Below are positions 23,401-34,964 of a stretch of 64,000 bases of DNA, piece by piece (position 1 is the first letter of the stretch; each line of letters opens with the position of its first letter). The notes under the pieces were generated by a model. It was not told the origin of the DNA. It saw only the letters and a list, made by a program, of their open reading frames with translations, and ran no database searches. The stretch comes from Bryoerythrophyllum caledonicum (lineage: Eukaryota; Streptophyta; Bryopsida; Pottiales; Pottiaceae), in NCBI GenBank assembly GCA_963971425.1, contig OZ020518.1, forward strand, positions 3,918,263 through 3,982,262, read 5' to 3'. The translations under genes and the position numbers were made by a program.

Positions 23401-26193
23401 CACATGGGAAGCCCATAGAGAATTTCCAAACTTCGTGCAAGATGCAACTCTCATACAAATGTTACTATCAGAATATGTTTGCTTCTGTATTATGCTTCTT
23501 CCAAACTACTTGGTACTGAAAAAACCAACCAATAAATCATAAATAAGCTAAACGTCATTCTTAGTTTTGAACTAAAATGCCAAACCTGAATCAACAGCAT
23601 TGATCTCTCTTGATGTTGCATCCGCAGACAGCAATGGACATATAAAAAACTGAGCGAATCTGCAAACAGATCATGTGTCACCAATGCATATTCAATCAAA
23701 TATAAAATCTGGCACTTGCTCAATAAAGCTTTGTAAACAACACAAAATGTTGCATCCATACACCTAAAATCTAAGTGATTAAATATCTAATTTCCTCAGT
23801 CTTCTCAAGCCTGCTTTCGTAAGATAGGATAGTGAGGAACTTTCTCTCGCCATAGGACAGCATTTACCTGTCCAAGGCTTCCTCCAGATAATCTGCGCTA
23901 ACATCAAAGTGAAAGTTGGTATGCTCGGCTGCAGTAAAAGCATTCGAATGGCCTCCATGCTGCAATCAAGGGCAACTCTTGTGAGGGTTATCCTCAGGTA
24001 CGTGACTTAGAAAGACCTGGTGTAAAATATATAAAATGAGAGAAATGGAAAGCACCGAGTCCGCATGTATATACCTCAGTGAGGTACTTCGAATAGCTGT
24101 CTTCCTCTGGATATTTCTCACTCGAAAAAAACAGCATGTGCTCTGTTTTCCACACTCCAACCCAAACTAAAGTTGAAGTCTAATGAAAGAGACACAGAAG
24201 GGACGGATAGGACTTGGCTCAAACTCCTTGTAACCCAATGCAGATGGTTCTAGGACCAACGGCAACTCGTTAGCCTCTATTGACAAAATCGAAGCGAACG
24301 CCGCAGAAAACGTTACATTCGACTTTCAATCCCTCATTGTTACAGGAAGTCTTCTAGACATTCTAACTCAAAAGTCCATGGTCTAGACGCCAGTCTAAAT
24401 ACTCATACGTTCCCCAACCGAAAAACCTGATTTTTTTAACTGAAAATTGATAACTTACATACCGTCCTAACAAACTAAAATCAGCTCAGAAGAAAACATG
24501 GAAAAATCATCAAAAGGACAAGAATACGCACCCAAAAAATGAGCCAAGCCCTCGAGACCCTCCGGGTCGCTAAACGATCCCACATTCACAACCATCGAAG
24601 CAGCTGCCTACACAATCACAACCCGCTTTTTTAGTGCGTATGAGAAAAGGCATATCCAAAAACACAAATCGCCCGTAGAATCCTGTTCACCAGATATCTC
24701 GAAACGCAAGGTGGGACGAACAAATATTCCAAAAACATACTGTACCAGATACTTTCCTAGCATTTCCCGGTGAGAAAGTCTCAGAATATCAGAGAAGTCC
24801 ATGTAGTCAACATGATAGCAACAACAGGGAACCGTAACCACTGTTTCAAGGAACGCCAACGAGCAATCGAGCACTAGCAGATACCTCTCAAGAATACCTG
24901 CTACCCTACACGACGTTTCCAGAGTTTAATTTGTCTCAATCTCCATTGTGGGACCCTATTTGGTAAGGTTGAAGCTCAATGAGCCACGCTGTCGCTTATG
25001 TACCGAAATTCACAGATATCAATTAAAAATGTATATTTGGATAAACCCTCTGGGACATCCAGAACCAAAAAATCTTTCAGGTATCTAAAAAGATCGAGTA
25101 GCACAGCCTAAGCCGCAATACCAGAAGTTCCAAGTAAATATTAAAGTTTTAATCCAGATCACGCCCTTCGATGTACAAAACCCTGAGAAGGATATCTGCT
25201 CCACAATTGAAATGGCGCATTCCCATTAACAACGACAACATGTGTCCAGTCTGATGCCTCAGAAGGACGGGTGCACAAAGACTGAGTCTAACAGGTCAAG
25301 GGCACTCGCACAATAAAGTTCAATTGTAACCCCCGGCTCTGTCCTTCTGAGCTGATTCCCCGTCGATCTGTGGTAATCGGCTTTAATTGAATAAAGCAGA
25401 AGCAAACGAATGTAGCACTGCACGACCTACCAAACTGTGCGAGCTGGTTAAATTCGCGATCTAAGTGAATGCCGATCAAATTCTTTAGCACGAATGCTAA
25501 AACTCCGGGAATTTCGAATGACTAAGGGACATTGGAGACACTTCATGTTATAACAATAGAACTCTTCACGCAGCCTGCACCTGCTCTGAATTGCAGCACT
25601 GAAACTATCATAAACTCCAGGACCTTCCATAGGGTTTCACCAACAGATTTCTCAAAGGAAGTAAACAACTTCTCCGAGCACAAGAGTAAAACTACGACAG
25701 AACCGCCGCCTCCGATCCACATAACGTCCAACATTTCCACTCAAAGCTCCCTGCCACTCCAGAGATCAACTCTCCAAACTACAATCGGAGAAGCGAATAC
25801 CACTCCCTCTCTCTCTCTCTCTTGCTCGCCACAACTCCAATTAAAAGCGTATACCATCAACAAATTAAAAAATCCGCACCACACGCTCTATCTCCAATCG
25901 CAAAACACGGTCACGCAATCGCAAAACCGCCGCAAGCAAATAATTCAAAACACGGAAAAGGGAACTGCTCTTGCACTCCGCTCATTCCAATCGCACAACA
26001 CGACATCGCTCCCTCAGAAATCGAAATTTCTCCCGAAACTCTGCACGCGCACCTTGTCCGTGTCCGGGTCGCTGATGATGAGCGCCTGCAGCGCATTTCC
26101 GAGCGCCACGAATCGGTACTCGCGCGTATCGGTCCGCGGCTTCAAGACGTCCGTGGCGTCCACAGCGACCTCGGCCGAGCCTCCGCGCCCCAT
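17416..26193 (-). CDS. IDE: Insulin-degrading enzyme-like M16A metallopeptidase (26 exons, 992 aa)
   Basis: Zinc peptidase of the insulysin family, which degrades short peptides within a closed chamber. Exons: 26193-26053, 24607-24532, 24142-24075, 23959-23868, 23659-23586, 23291-23248, 23124-23073, 22979-22857, 22672-22560, 22340-22178, 22007-21915, 21483-21398, 21276-21190, 20962-20859, 20692-20590, 20357-20262, 20148-19959, 19750-19689, 19571-19467, 19257-19056, 18959-18751, 18586-18462, 18335-18284, 18133-18047, 17939-17817, 17724-17416. All phases agree and the total is 2,979 nt. The inverted zinc site HFLEH is at residues 70-74 and the distal Glu at 151, giving the M16A spacing HxxEHx76E. 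Conserved blocks include [26 protein letters not shown]-like [22 protein letters not shown] and [15 protein letters not shown]. The length fits plant homologues (about 970). The protein ends KHPAYA, with no PTS1 peroxisomal signal such as the PKL I recall for Arabidopsis PXM16, so it is probably cytosolic. The acceptors of exons 13 and 17 are AAG. The start ATG is followed directly by a GC-rich exon; the upstream leader is purine/CAA-rich. Confidence 0.95.
18960..19055 (-). other. 96-nt intron of the M16 peptidase that keeps the frame open
   Basis: The intron between exons 20 and 21 is 96 nt (32 codons) with GTACGG and TTGCAG borders and contains no in-frame stop. Retention would add 32 residues between FIAG and NLTS in the C-terminal half. 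Homologues lack these residues, so splicing is the normal expectation. Confidence 0.8.
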
Positions 26194-26229
26194 GCCAAGA
26201 GCGCGCTCTCAGAATCGCCGTCACAATTA

Positions 26230-26330
26230 AGCAAACCACGAGCTCCGCAAATGCAAACAACTACAACAACAACAACAACGCAGCAACAACAACAGCAACA
26301 ACAAACAATCCCTGTGAAAACAACACACAT
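26230..26330. repeat. CAA/CAG-type simple repeat upstream of the peptidase gene
   Basis: Runs of ACAACA and CAGCAACAACA. It lies in the probable 5' leader or promoter of the minus-strand peptidase gene. Confidence 0.7.
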
Positions 26331-26399
26331 AACACATTCCCGCCGCGCTAACGCGCCCTCCCGCGCGGCTGCGGCGGCCATGACGTCAGCAACATCTAC

Positions 26400-27320
26400 C
26401 CCTTTCCTAGAATCCCCGACATCAAATGTCCACCCTCGCTAGATAACACCACTCATCAAGAGTGACCGTTTAGGGATGCTCACCGAGAAACGCTCCCGCA
26501 CCTTAAACCAACCAAAAAAAAAACAGATATCGGTTTTAGATATGCATCCCGAAAACCAACTCGGCACCGAAAACCCGTTTGTGGATTTAATGTTGTTCCT
26601 TTCTAGATGTTGTCGGTTAAAGGTATGGTAACGGTTCAAGGAGTACCATTCTTTTCTTAGAAAATCATTCGAATCGTTGAATTCTTTTGAAGGAGGAGGC
26701 CATTTTTAGTCTCTCGGGTTTTAACTCTTGCGGTTCCCAAAGGGAAAAGGACGAAAGTGAGTCCATTGGGGGCCCCTCAAGTGGGAGCAAGGGGAGTTGT
26801 TTCAAAACTAATATTATTTTTTAAATCTAATCCTTTTTTACCTGGAAAGTATGGAGCGTGGGCAAGTAGCCACATCTTGTTCGCCAGTAGGGATAAAACA
26901 GCAAATGACAAATTCAATGGGTCCCCCACCAATGGGAGGCACTAGAAATTAGTCAAGGGCCCCACATCATGGACCCAGCAGTTAAATAACAGCTCATTCA
27001 TTGGAAATAATAGGTGAATGCGGAAAGTACCATAGAATAATGTGGAAGCTTTATCCCTATTGAGCGCATTAGCCAATGTTGGCTGGCGGCGTGAGGGGCT
27101 ACCAGTATAATATTGGCCCCTTTCTGCCTATGGTGGGACAAGAGGATATGTTTTAGAACCGTTTTAATATAGGGTGGTGTGGTGGTTAGGGTCCCTTGAT
27201 TAAAAAAGAATTATCCACCTTTGAGAATTCATCCATTATGTCGACACCCATTGTGTCTTGAACAGTGTGGGTGAGAATGTTTTTTTTTTATTGATTGTGG
27301 TCAGATTTTTTTGAAATTGT
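26400..27320. other. Intergenic, no gene recognised
   Basis: Includes short GGCCCC-rich patches and direct words such as CAATGGG, but no clear terminal repeats or coding frame. Confidence 0.5.
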
Positions 27321-27331
27321 TTGCTCCTTAT

Positions 27332-27598
27332 GGGCGAATTGACCCCTCGTTGGTACTTACCCGAGGTGGGCCCCGTCTTGATTGTATGTGGTCATTTTTC
27401 TGGCCCTCTTATTTTGGGGGGTCCAGAGTTTTTTTTTGGATCTTTTTGACAAATTTGGGGCATGCGGCTATTGTTTACGATCGAGGACCCTCCCTTGCTA
27501 TAAATAGGTCTTCATCCAAAAACAAAATAGGGGCCAGGTTTGGCCCCACCACCTCGTGGCCCCCTCGGGTAAGTACCAACGAGGGGTCAATTTGCCCT
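27332..27598. mobile_element. Hairpin MITE, about 267 bp
   Basis: About 40-bp arms: GGGCGAATTGACCCCTCGTT at 27332 and following, and its near complement ending at about 27598, continue inward through GGTACTTACCCGAG. Noncoding. Target duplications are not clear. Confidence 0.7.
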
Positions 27599-27655
27599 AG
27601 GCCTTATGGCGATATTGTGCTCTTCTTTCTTTTCATTTTTTTCTTTTTTTCACAA

Positions 27656-28026
27656 ATTACTGTAGGTGAACCTCTAGTTTGGCATCTCCATGCCGAATAA
27701 TTAATTGAAGTGAGTAAAGGCAATTCGGCATCCAATATTAAAAATTAATTAATTTTTGGCAAGAAATCACATATTGTTGTGTTTAGCACATTTGACGATT
27801 GTGGGGTTTGAACCTGACCTTGGGGTTCTAAATCAAAGCCTCCATGCATGCACAACCTTGAAGGGTGGCTTTTCCAAGCCCCACTCCCCTTTGATGTCTT
27901 CCATTGTGACAAAATCTGTAAATATATAGTTTCTCTAGTTTCGGCAATTTCATTAAATCTTTTCCCACTTAATTCGGCAAGCATTTTTCTAATTAATAAA
28001 CGCCGAACTAGAGGTTCACCTACGGT
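27656..28026. mobile_element. Hairpin MITE, about 370 bp
   Basis: Inverted ends TTACTGTAGGTGAACCTCTA (from 27656) and the near complement ending at 28026 (TTCACCTACGGTAA). The arms contain GCCGAA words. There is no coding capacity. Confidence 0.7.
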
Positions 28027-28346
28027 AAACTGCAAGGCTGTGCTCTCACTCTAAACCCAAAATCCCACCACCCTAAACCCTAAACCCGTACCTGTAAACC
28101 TATGTGCTTTCAACAAAGATGAATTTGGATTGTTTTTCAGTTCTCATAGTTCTAGAATACGGTAAGAAGTGGTCAAATTTGGACACTCCCCGTTGAACTA
28201 ATTATTTTTCTTGATGGGTATCATCTAGGTATTACATAGGTAACATCTAGGCATCAAATGGGTTTCGTCTTGGCATTAAATGGGTATCACATAAACAAAT
28301 CTCTTGAATTTTCCAAAAACTTTGGATGTACTCCATTTTGAATTAA

Positions 28347-28800
28347 TCCCTAAAAGACCAAGTGTCAAGGAATGGCAATTTGAAGGTTCGGTCAGGTTTC
28401 TATGATGTCAATTTCTAACATTCTTCTTTGAAATTTTTATTGCAGAAGGGCATTACTAAAACCACATCGGAAGAATAATGATTTTTTAAAACCCAACATT
28501 TCATGAAGTCAAAAGTTAATGAGTTCATTAACTTATTCAAAAGTTAGTGAGCTCTCACTTAATTCAATTTCTTTTAGGGAGAGTTGGCACATTGGGCACC
28601 TCCAAAAACTTTTGCTAGGACACTCTATTGAATGTGAGATTGCAACAAAAAAAACTATGATATGTTCATGTAGAAGTCTATTTTAGGATCTTACGGCTAA
28701 AAGTGAAAAAAATTATTCAAAAATGTGATTTTCATGCCTATATATGGTAGTGGTAGTTTTGGACTGGTTTTTCCCTCTAAAGTGCCTTGGTCCTTTAGAA
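28347..28800. mobile_element. TTAA-flanked element, degenerate copy (454 bp)
   Basis: TTAA at 28343-28346 and 28801-28804. The left end is TCCCTAAAAGACCAAG and the right end CTTGGTCCTTTAGAA. Interior AGGATCTT-containing sequence resembles the copies at 44537 and 60169. Noncoding. Confidence 0.6.
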
Positions 28801-28804
28801 TTAA

Positions 28805-31725
28805 TTATGTACAACATTGACCACTATGTAGGGTAGTCTGGTTCCTTTTTAAAAAATTAAGTTGATCTCACTCAAAAGAATTGGCTAAGATGATCTTTAG
28901 GACTAGTACAAGTTATATATAGCCATAGCCAAAAAGCATGTATTTCTCTGTAGGGTTGTGTATTAAATTAAAGTCTAGCAAATATATTCATGTTTCTAAA
29001 GTATAATTAAAATGCTCTAGCTTCTATTAAAAAGAATCTATTTGAAGGGAAAAAAATAATCTATTATCCTTTTCACATTGGTTTTGGAAATCATTTATAG
29101 ATGAATTTGATAACATTGCCTTTGTTACAAAAAAAATTGTTGTTATTGTTGATGTTAATGGATTTTAACTATAGGGCCTCTTCAATGAAGGACTCACAAG
29201 ATGGGAGGTCCCAACAAGGAGGGGCATTTATACCCGTGAGTCCCTCACATAAAGAACTCTCTCTACATAATACCCAACACAAATTTGGACTACCCCACTG
29301 CCTTGACCGAGTTTTTCACTGCCCGAACACAAAAACCTCCTCCCTAGGATTTTTTTTCGTGGCAATTTTCGTGAGTCCCGATGCAGGTGGATTTTTTTAT
29401 GTGAGGTTGCAGAAGTCCCGCGCTAGAAGGTATTTTGCTAGAAGAGGGTCTTCCAGTCGTAAAGAAACCAAATTTGTGCGGGTATTATGATGGAAGGATG
29501 CTTTTAGTTAATCTTTTAAGGTCAAGCAAATAATGTTTAGTCGCTTGAGCACTTTCTAGCATGTAGGGGGCAGAAAGATGCATACGCCGGAATGTAGCCC
29601 ATGGAAAGATGTATACTTCATGTCTTTTTGAGATCGTCGTTCTTAAAGGTTAAAGACATCATTACATTGAAGATAGAACCCAATAAAGTAAGAGTTGTAT
29701 TTTTAATATTTCATTCACATATCCTATTCCTACTCACTACAAGGATAATGGTATTCAACATTTCTTGCAGTATAATACGTACTCTTGGTTTTTTTCATTC
29801 ATGAACCCATGAAGGAATCAATCACAATGACACCAACTACTTTAGAGTTCTACTAAAAGTGAAAGGGAGTCACCCTGCATGTCAGTATCACCTTGACATC
29901 ACATGGGTATTGCCTAGACAAATCTCTTGATTTTAAAAAAAAGTGAACATCTGCATTGTGAAATAATTATGTACGAAAGTGACCCACACGACCCTTTTTT
30001 GGGGGCAATTTGTAGCCAAATTGCCAATTTCTTTTCTAAAACTTCATTGATGGCCATTGCCATATCGCCATATTGCTACTAATGAACATCAAGGACTCCA
30101 TCATGTCACCACATTGGATGTACAAATCTATGTTTATGGAGACTGATTCTCCAAAAAAGATATCTGTGGAGAAAATTCAGTTTTGTATGCTTGTAGGAGA
30201 AACTTTGTGTTGCCAAATATGTGGTCTCCAAAAAATTTGTGTCGCCACTTTGGCTAAAATCATTAAACCAAAACAAAAAAAAAGGGCTGGACCCGAACGT
30301 AGGGTAGAAGTGTATGGTATGGTAATAAAGGCGGTAATGAGCCGACATACTTTAGAACCATGGGATTATTGTGGGATGAACCTGATTGCACCGGCCACAC
30401 ATAATAAACTCTGTGTTATTCAATTGATCTCGGGCCACACACTAACCAAAAAGCCTAGAATGTCATCACAATGAAGGGGATTAGCATCAAGTTTGTGTTT
30501 GTGTTTTTGATCTTTTTGGAGGCAAGTGAACACTTTATGGTTGAATTGGGATTCGGGTTTTGAGATTTGTGGCCAAATGACTGAAATGATGGGTCTCGTG
30601 TGACACGCATGCGATTCCATTTCAATATGGCATCACACAATCTTTGGTGCTTATTACACGAGTTTCCATGGGCCTTTTTGCAACGTGTTGTGGATAAGAA
30701 TGATCAAATTGCAACGGTTTTTGATTTCCAGACCCTTTCTCCAATGATGGCTCTAATGTTCCGTTACGAGACGTGGCATTCATGGTGTGGGGACCTACGA
30801 CCTAATTCTTATTTTATTTTATTTGAAGACTAAGTACCTCTCATTCTCAAGTTTCGTAAGAGTTATTTCTTCTCCACCTCAAAAGTTTTCTCTTCAAGAA
30901 CTAACATCATGTACAGGTACATGATGATATAGAATTTAGAAGTATCTGTTTTGTAAAACAAAAGTATTGACACCAAATGAAGTCAAAGTTTGTTCATCCT
31001 ATCTCAACTCACGAAAGGTATTCATTTGTTCATTTGGAATTTGATTTCTAAATTATTTTTTCCCTATTGTTATACATCTTCAAAAATTCTTTGATGTTGA
31101 TATTATACACATTTAGTTTCAAACACTAGAATTCTCAAAAGTAAATTTGTTTTGTCATACAACTTTTCTATTGTAAGATTATTTTACTATGACTAAAAGA
31201 GACCAACTTCGTTATGGTTTAAAAACCTCAACTTTACGTTAGTCCAAAAGATCATGTATCGATAAGGTCCCTCCAAAAAAATAAAATCTGTTTTCGTTGA
31301 TGCAAACAATATAATTTGATTATACACATGATAAAAATAACTCTTAAAATAACCACGAATTCCTCTAAACATGCACCTACAATTTTTAACATTCCATTTA
31401 AGATGTGAGCTTATGACTTGTCATTTTTGGTGAAGTAAAATAGAGTTATTTGCAAATTGGACTGGAACTCTAGGGTTTCCCAAGAGGCAACCCAAAATGT
31501 TGATCATGGACATGTGAGGGGTTCTTATTCCACAACAGACATGGAATTTTGAAGCCTGATTACTGGCTACATGTCCTGCTAAAGCAGACCCACTTCCACC
31601 AAAATGGGGATGAAATGCCAAAGGGTTCTGTCTCCATCATGCCTAACATGATCACCATCCATTTCTAGAATGAGTAATGTTTGCTTTGGCTGAGGTAGAG
31701 CACATTCTTTCCATCGCTATAACCC
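28805..31725. other. Intergenic with small hairpin and unrecognised open frames
   Basis: A short inverted repeat pairs 29267-29292 with 29469-29489 (CATAATACCC...CAAATTTG). Plus-strand frames at 30073-30474 (133 codons) and 30600-30833 (77 codons) contain no motif I recognise and are not joined by a convincing intron. Confidence 0.4.
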
Positions 31726-31729
31726 TTAA

Positions 31730-31802
31730 CCCTTTTAACGCCGCGGGATTCTTGGAGACAATGCTGTAGAGGTCCATTTTGGGCCTCTCCAGTGTTAAAG
31801 GG
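31730..31802. mobile_element. TTAA-flanked miniature element (73 bp)
   Basis: TTAA at 31726-31729 and 31803-31806. Ends are CCCTTTTAAC and GTTAAAGGG. It is too short to encode anything. Confidence 0.55.
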
Positions 31803-31806
31803 TTAA

Positions 31807-32579
31807 AGGTTAGAAGGTGCCGGTGGTGGCCACAATATTCTACATGTATAATGTTGTATTTGAACATGATAAGGTTGAGATATTGAAATGGCTTCCGAAT
31901 GAAAGATGTTAGTTGAAGGATTTTCATTCCGAAGGTGTAAGTCTTGCTAGAGTTCAGTACTTTTTTGGTATTCTACAGAGTAAAATACGTCCCTGTTTAT
32001 ACGGTTCCCGACTAACGTTTAAGGGTTAAGCTACGAAGAACCAAGTGTCCGTATTGGGGGGATAAGTTTTTCACTTTTTGACTGCAATTATCCTTCAATC
32101 TGTACGGTCAAAGTTTTTCACATTATCTCATATGAATTAAGACAAAGATCGTAGGGTTACTTTCTCAAAAAGTTCCTTGACAATTTTCAATCAATGGAGT
32201 AGAGAGTTCTCTGATATGCATTGGTCTTGTAGGGGTTACTAATGATATCCAGGAAAACAAAAATATCCACACTTAGAACTTTGAGTGAGAATCCCAAATC
32301 CTTTTCTAAATTGAAAAATATGACTTGTTTTGGTTTTTATTCTGATTTGATTGAAGTTGATCCTTATGAATCCCTGCGGCTAATAGTAGAGTACTCCATT
32401 TTTCTTTTCATGAATCACTTACGACCATTTTGGTAATATTTTAATCGATAATTAAGTACAAGGTAGTTGGATTAAAATCCGCAAAGTTACATATGCATTT
32501 ATAAGAAACCATGACTATAGGTCATATACAAAAATGATACCCTCCACCTTAATAGCATATCAACCTTATTGTTTAAGTA
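31807..32579. other. Intergenic, nothing recognised
   Basis: AT-rich. Some words near 32020-32070 and 32280-32400 resemble the interior of the TTAA-flanked family, so a decayed copy is possible. Confidence 0.35.
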
Positions 32580-33497
32580 CAGTGGGATGACACCCAAATT
32601 GGCATTTTTGCAATATAAGGGATAGTGTCCACATTGTTGGCAACTGTGACGCCCTTCCGAGGGCTCAAAATTTGTTATTTTACCATGAAAATTTAGACAC
32701 AAGATCACCTCTATGTTGACAACATGTGTACCAGATTTCAAGGCGAGGGGATTTTTACAAAAAAAGATATTCAAGATTTACCAACATCGGGTAGCTGTAA
32801 GAAAAGTTTCAGAGCTGCCAACATTTACACCCTCCCAAGGATTGAAGAAATTTTTTGCCCATGAAATTTTTGGAGTGAAACCACCAAGTTTATATTTATT
32901 ACACATGTGAAAAATGACAGTCCAAAAGATCCACCAAAAAAAATTCCAAATCTACCTACATGTGTAGATGTGAGAAACAAAGGAGAAAATCATTGAATCA
33001 CTTTCAACTTTGATGCCCTATCTAGGGCTGAGAATTTGTTACTTCAGCATGAATTTTTTGTCACAAGATCATTTTTATGTTGATAACATGTGTGAAAAAT
33101 TCAAGGCCAAATTCTCAGCCCTAGAGAGGGTGTCAAAGTTCACAATGATTCAACAATTTTCCCCTTTGTTTCTCACAACTACACATGTCGGTAGATTTGG
33201 AATTTTTTTTGTGTGGCTCTTTTGGACTTGAATTTTTCACACGTGTAATAAACATAAAGGTGGTTTCACTCCAAAAAATTTATGGGCAAAAAATTTCTTC
33301 AATCCTTGGAGGGTGTCAAAGTTGGCAACTGTGAAACTTTTCTTGCAGCTACTCGATGTTGTACAGAGGTGATCTTGTGTCTAAAATTTCATGGTAAAAT
33401 AACAAGAATTCAGCTCTTGGGAGGGCGTCAAAGTTGCCAACAATGTAGACACTATCCCTAAAAGTGCAAAAACGCCAATTTGGGTGTCACCCCACTG
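32580..33497. mobile_element. Foldback element, 918 bp
   Basis: Left end CAGTGGGATGACACCCAAATTG and right end CCAATTTGGGTGTCACCCCACTG are inverted. The two halves pair over almost their whole length around a centre near 33040. Within each arm a block beginning GGGCTNANAATTTGTTA occurs twice, so the arm itself carries an internal duplication. Noncoding. The CAGTG-type ends could suit a hAT derivative, but I find no clear 8-bp target duplication. Confidence 0.75.
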
Positions 33498-34264
33498 AAT
33501 AATACATCTAAAAGTATGACTTTTTGTTAATGATGAAAGAGATGCAATTTGAGCTATTTCACACTATGACAAAGACCTGACTTCAATTTTTCATGTGGAT
33601 AAGTAACTTTTAAATATAAGTACACTCACTCTTTTTTATTACCATATTATATCTAGATCTACAAATGCTGAGAATAATATTGAAGTGATACTTTCATCCC
33701 ATAAAGCATAGTACTGTGGCAAAGTTTTGAAGTCTTAGAGAAAATCCCCAGTCTTGATCGTATAGACTCTAGTATGTTTCTTTTAACAATTTTAAAGGTT
33801 TATAAGTTTGTTTAATGGTTCAAAAGTTTTACTTTTGTATTAACCCAGATATGCTTCAAGCCTTTAATCATGAGGGGCTGCAATGACCGACCAGGAACAA
33901 TACAACCAAATTAAACAAGGTCACAATTTAATTCAACCGGCCAAAACCAAATTGAGAAAAGTACATGTGGACACACGAGGATTGGGTGTGGTTGATTCAC
34001 CATGTAACAAGATAAACTCCCCTATTCTCCAAAAACAACTCCCCACATGGAGTTTGGGTTGGCTCATCGTTAAATGGTTAAAAGGTTTCTAGTTTGTTAT
34101 CTCAACAATAAATCCCCCACTTTTGCACAAATGTCTACGAAAAGCAAACATTCCCACAACAAAACTTTAAAGCATATAGAATTACCCAAAAAGTGGCTTA
34201 GATTCTTCGACAACAAATTTCTGCAATTTGATGGTCCCAAATCGGGAAGATTACAAAAGAGAGG
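33498..34264. other. Intergenic, nothing recognised
   Basis: AT-rich, short frames only. Confidence 0.4.
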
Positions 34265-34366
34265 TTAACCCTTGAACGCCTACGTGGACCACAAGGCCCT
34301 TAGAGAGTGTAATAGATTATGTAGAACATGCTCTACACAACATATACATTGAATTGCAACCCACTT
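34265..34366. mobile_element. Possible one-sided end of a TTAA element
   Basis: TTAA then CCCTTGAACGCCTACGTGGA. The same end occurs in reverse near 41428-41450 (TCCACTTAGGCGTTAAAGG then CTTAA), and adjoining sequence is also shared (GAAATCACTATAGTT here, its complement near 41322). A matching right end near 34865 is only weakly suggested. Confidence 0.35.
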
Positions 34367-34367
34367 C

Positions 34368-34786
34368 ACAGAAATCACTATAGTTCGCCAATGCTTGCAT
34401 CAATTGGAGATCCAAGAGATGCGTTGGAAAGCTCTCACAGAAATCACCATAGTTCGCCAATGCTTGCATCAATTGGAGATCCAAGAGATGCATTGGAAAG
34501 CTCTCACGAAAATCACCAAAGCTCGCCAATGCTTGCATCAATTGGAGATCCAAGAGATGCGTTGGAAAGCTCTCACAGAAATCACCATAGCTCGCCAATG
34601 CTTGCATCAATTGGAGATCCAAGAGATGCATTGGAAAGCTCTCACAGAAATCACCATAGTTTGCCAATGCTTGCATCAATTGGAGATCCAAGAGATGCGT
34701 TGGAAAGCTCTCACAGAAATCACCATAGTTTGCCAATGCTTGCATCAATTGGAGATCCAAGAGATGCGTTGGAAAGCTCTCACAGA
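34368..34786. repeat. 69-bp minisatellite, about six copies
   Basis: Units share ATGCTTGCATCAATTGGAGA and differ at few positions. Because 69 is 3 x 23, several frames stay open on both strands for the whole array, giving 150-170-codon frames made only of repeats. I do not call these genes. The array ends about 180 bp downstream of the SETD9-like stop codon. Confidence 0.9.
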
Positions 34787-34964
34787 GCTTGAAGTTACAG
34801 CACCCAAAGCACCAAAACCAAGCACCAAAATCAACCCTCACAGGGCCTCACAGGTCTTACAGGGTTAGAGAACTACAAACTCGGTAGACAAGATAAACCA
34901 GTTGAGGAAGGGAGCATACAATTCACTCAGAAATCTTCATACTACTTTCCATTGCCACCACTCC

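Noticed and set aside
25532-26442. Long plus-strand frames (232 and 206 codons) with poly-Thr/Gln stretches
   Set aside because: They overlap exon 1 and the leader of the minus-strand peptidase; the repeats come from a CAA/ACA simple repeat and no domain is visible.
28060-28090. CCCTAAA-type telomere-like words (also near 50525 and 57055)
   Set aside because: Only two to three units each, in unrelated contexts. Such short telobox-like runs are common in plant DNA and do not show a telomere junction.
30073-30833. Two plus-strand frames that might form a small gene
   Set aside because: No recognised motif, several stops between them, and no convincing splice pair joining them.
34328-34868. 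Open frames of 150-175 codons on both strands across the 69-bp repeat
   Set aside because: They consist almost entirely of the repeat and stay open only because 69 is a multiple of three; no domain or splice context supports a gene.
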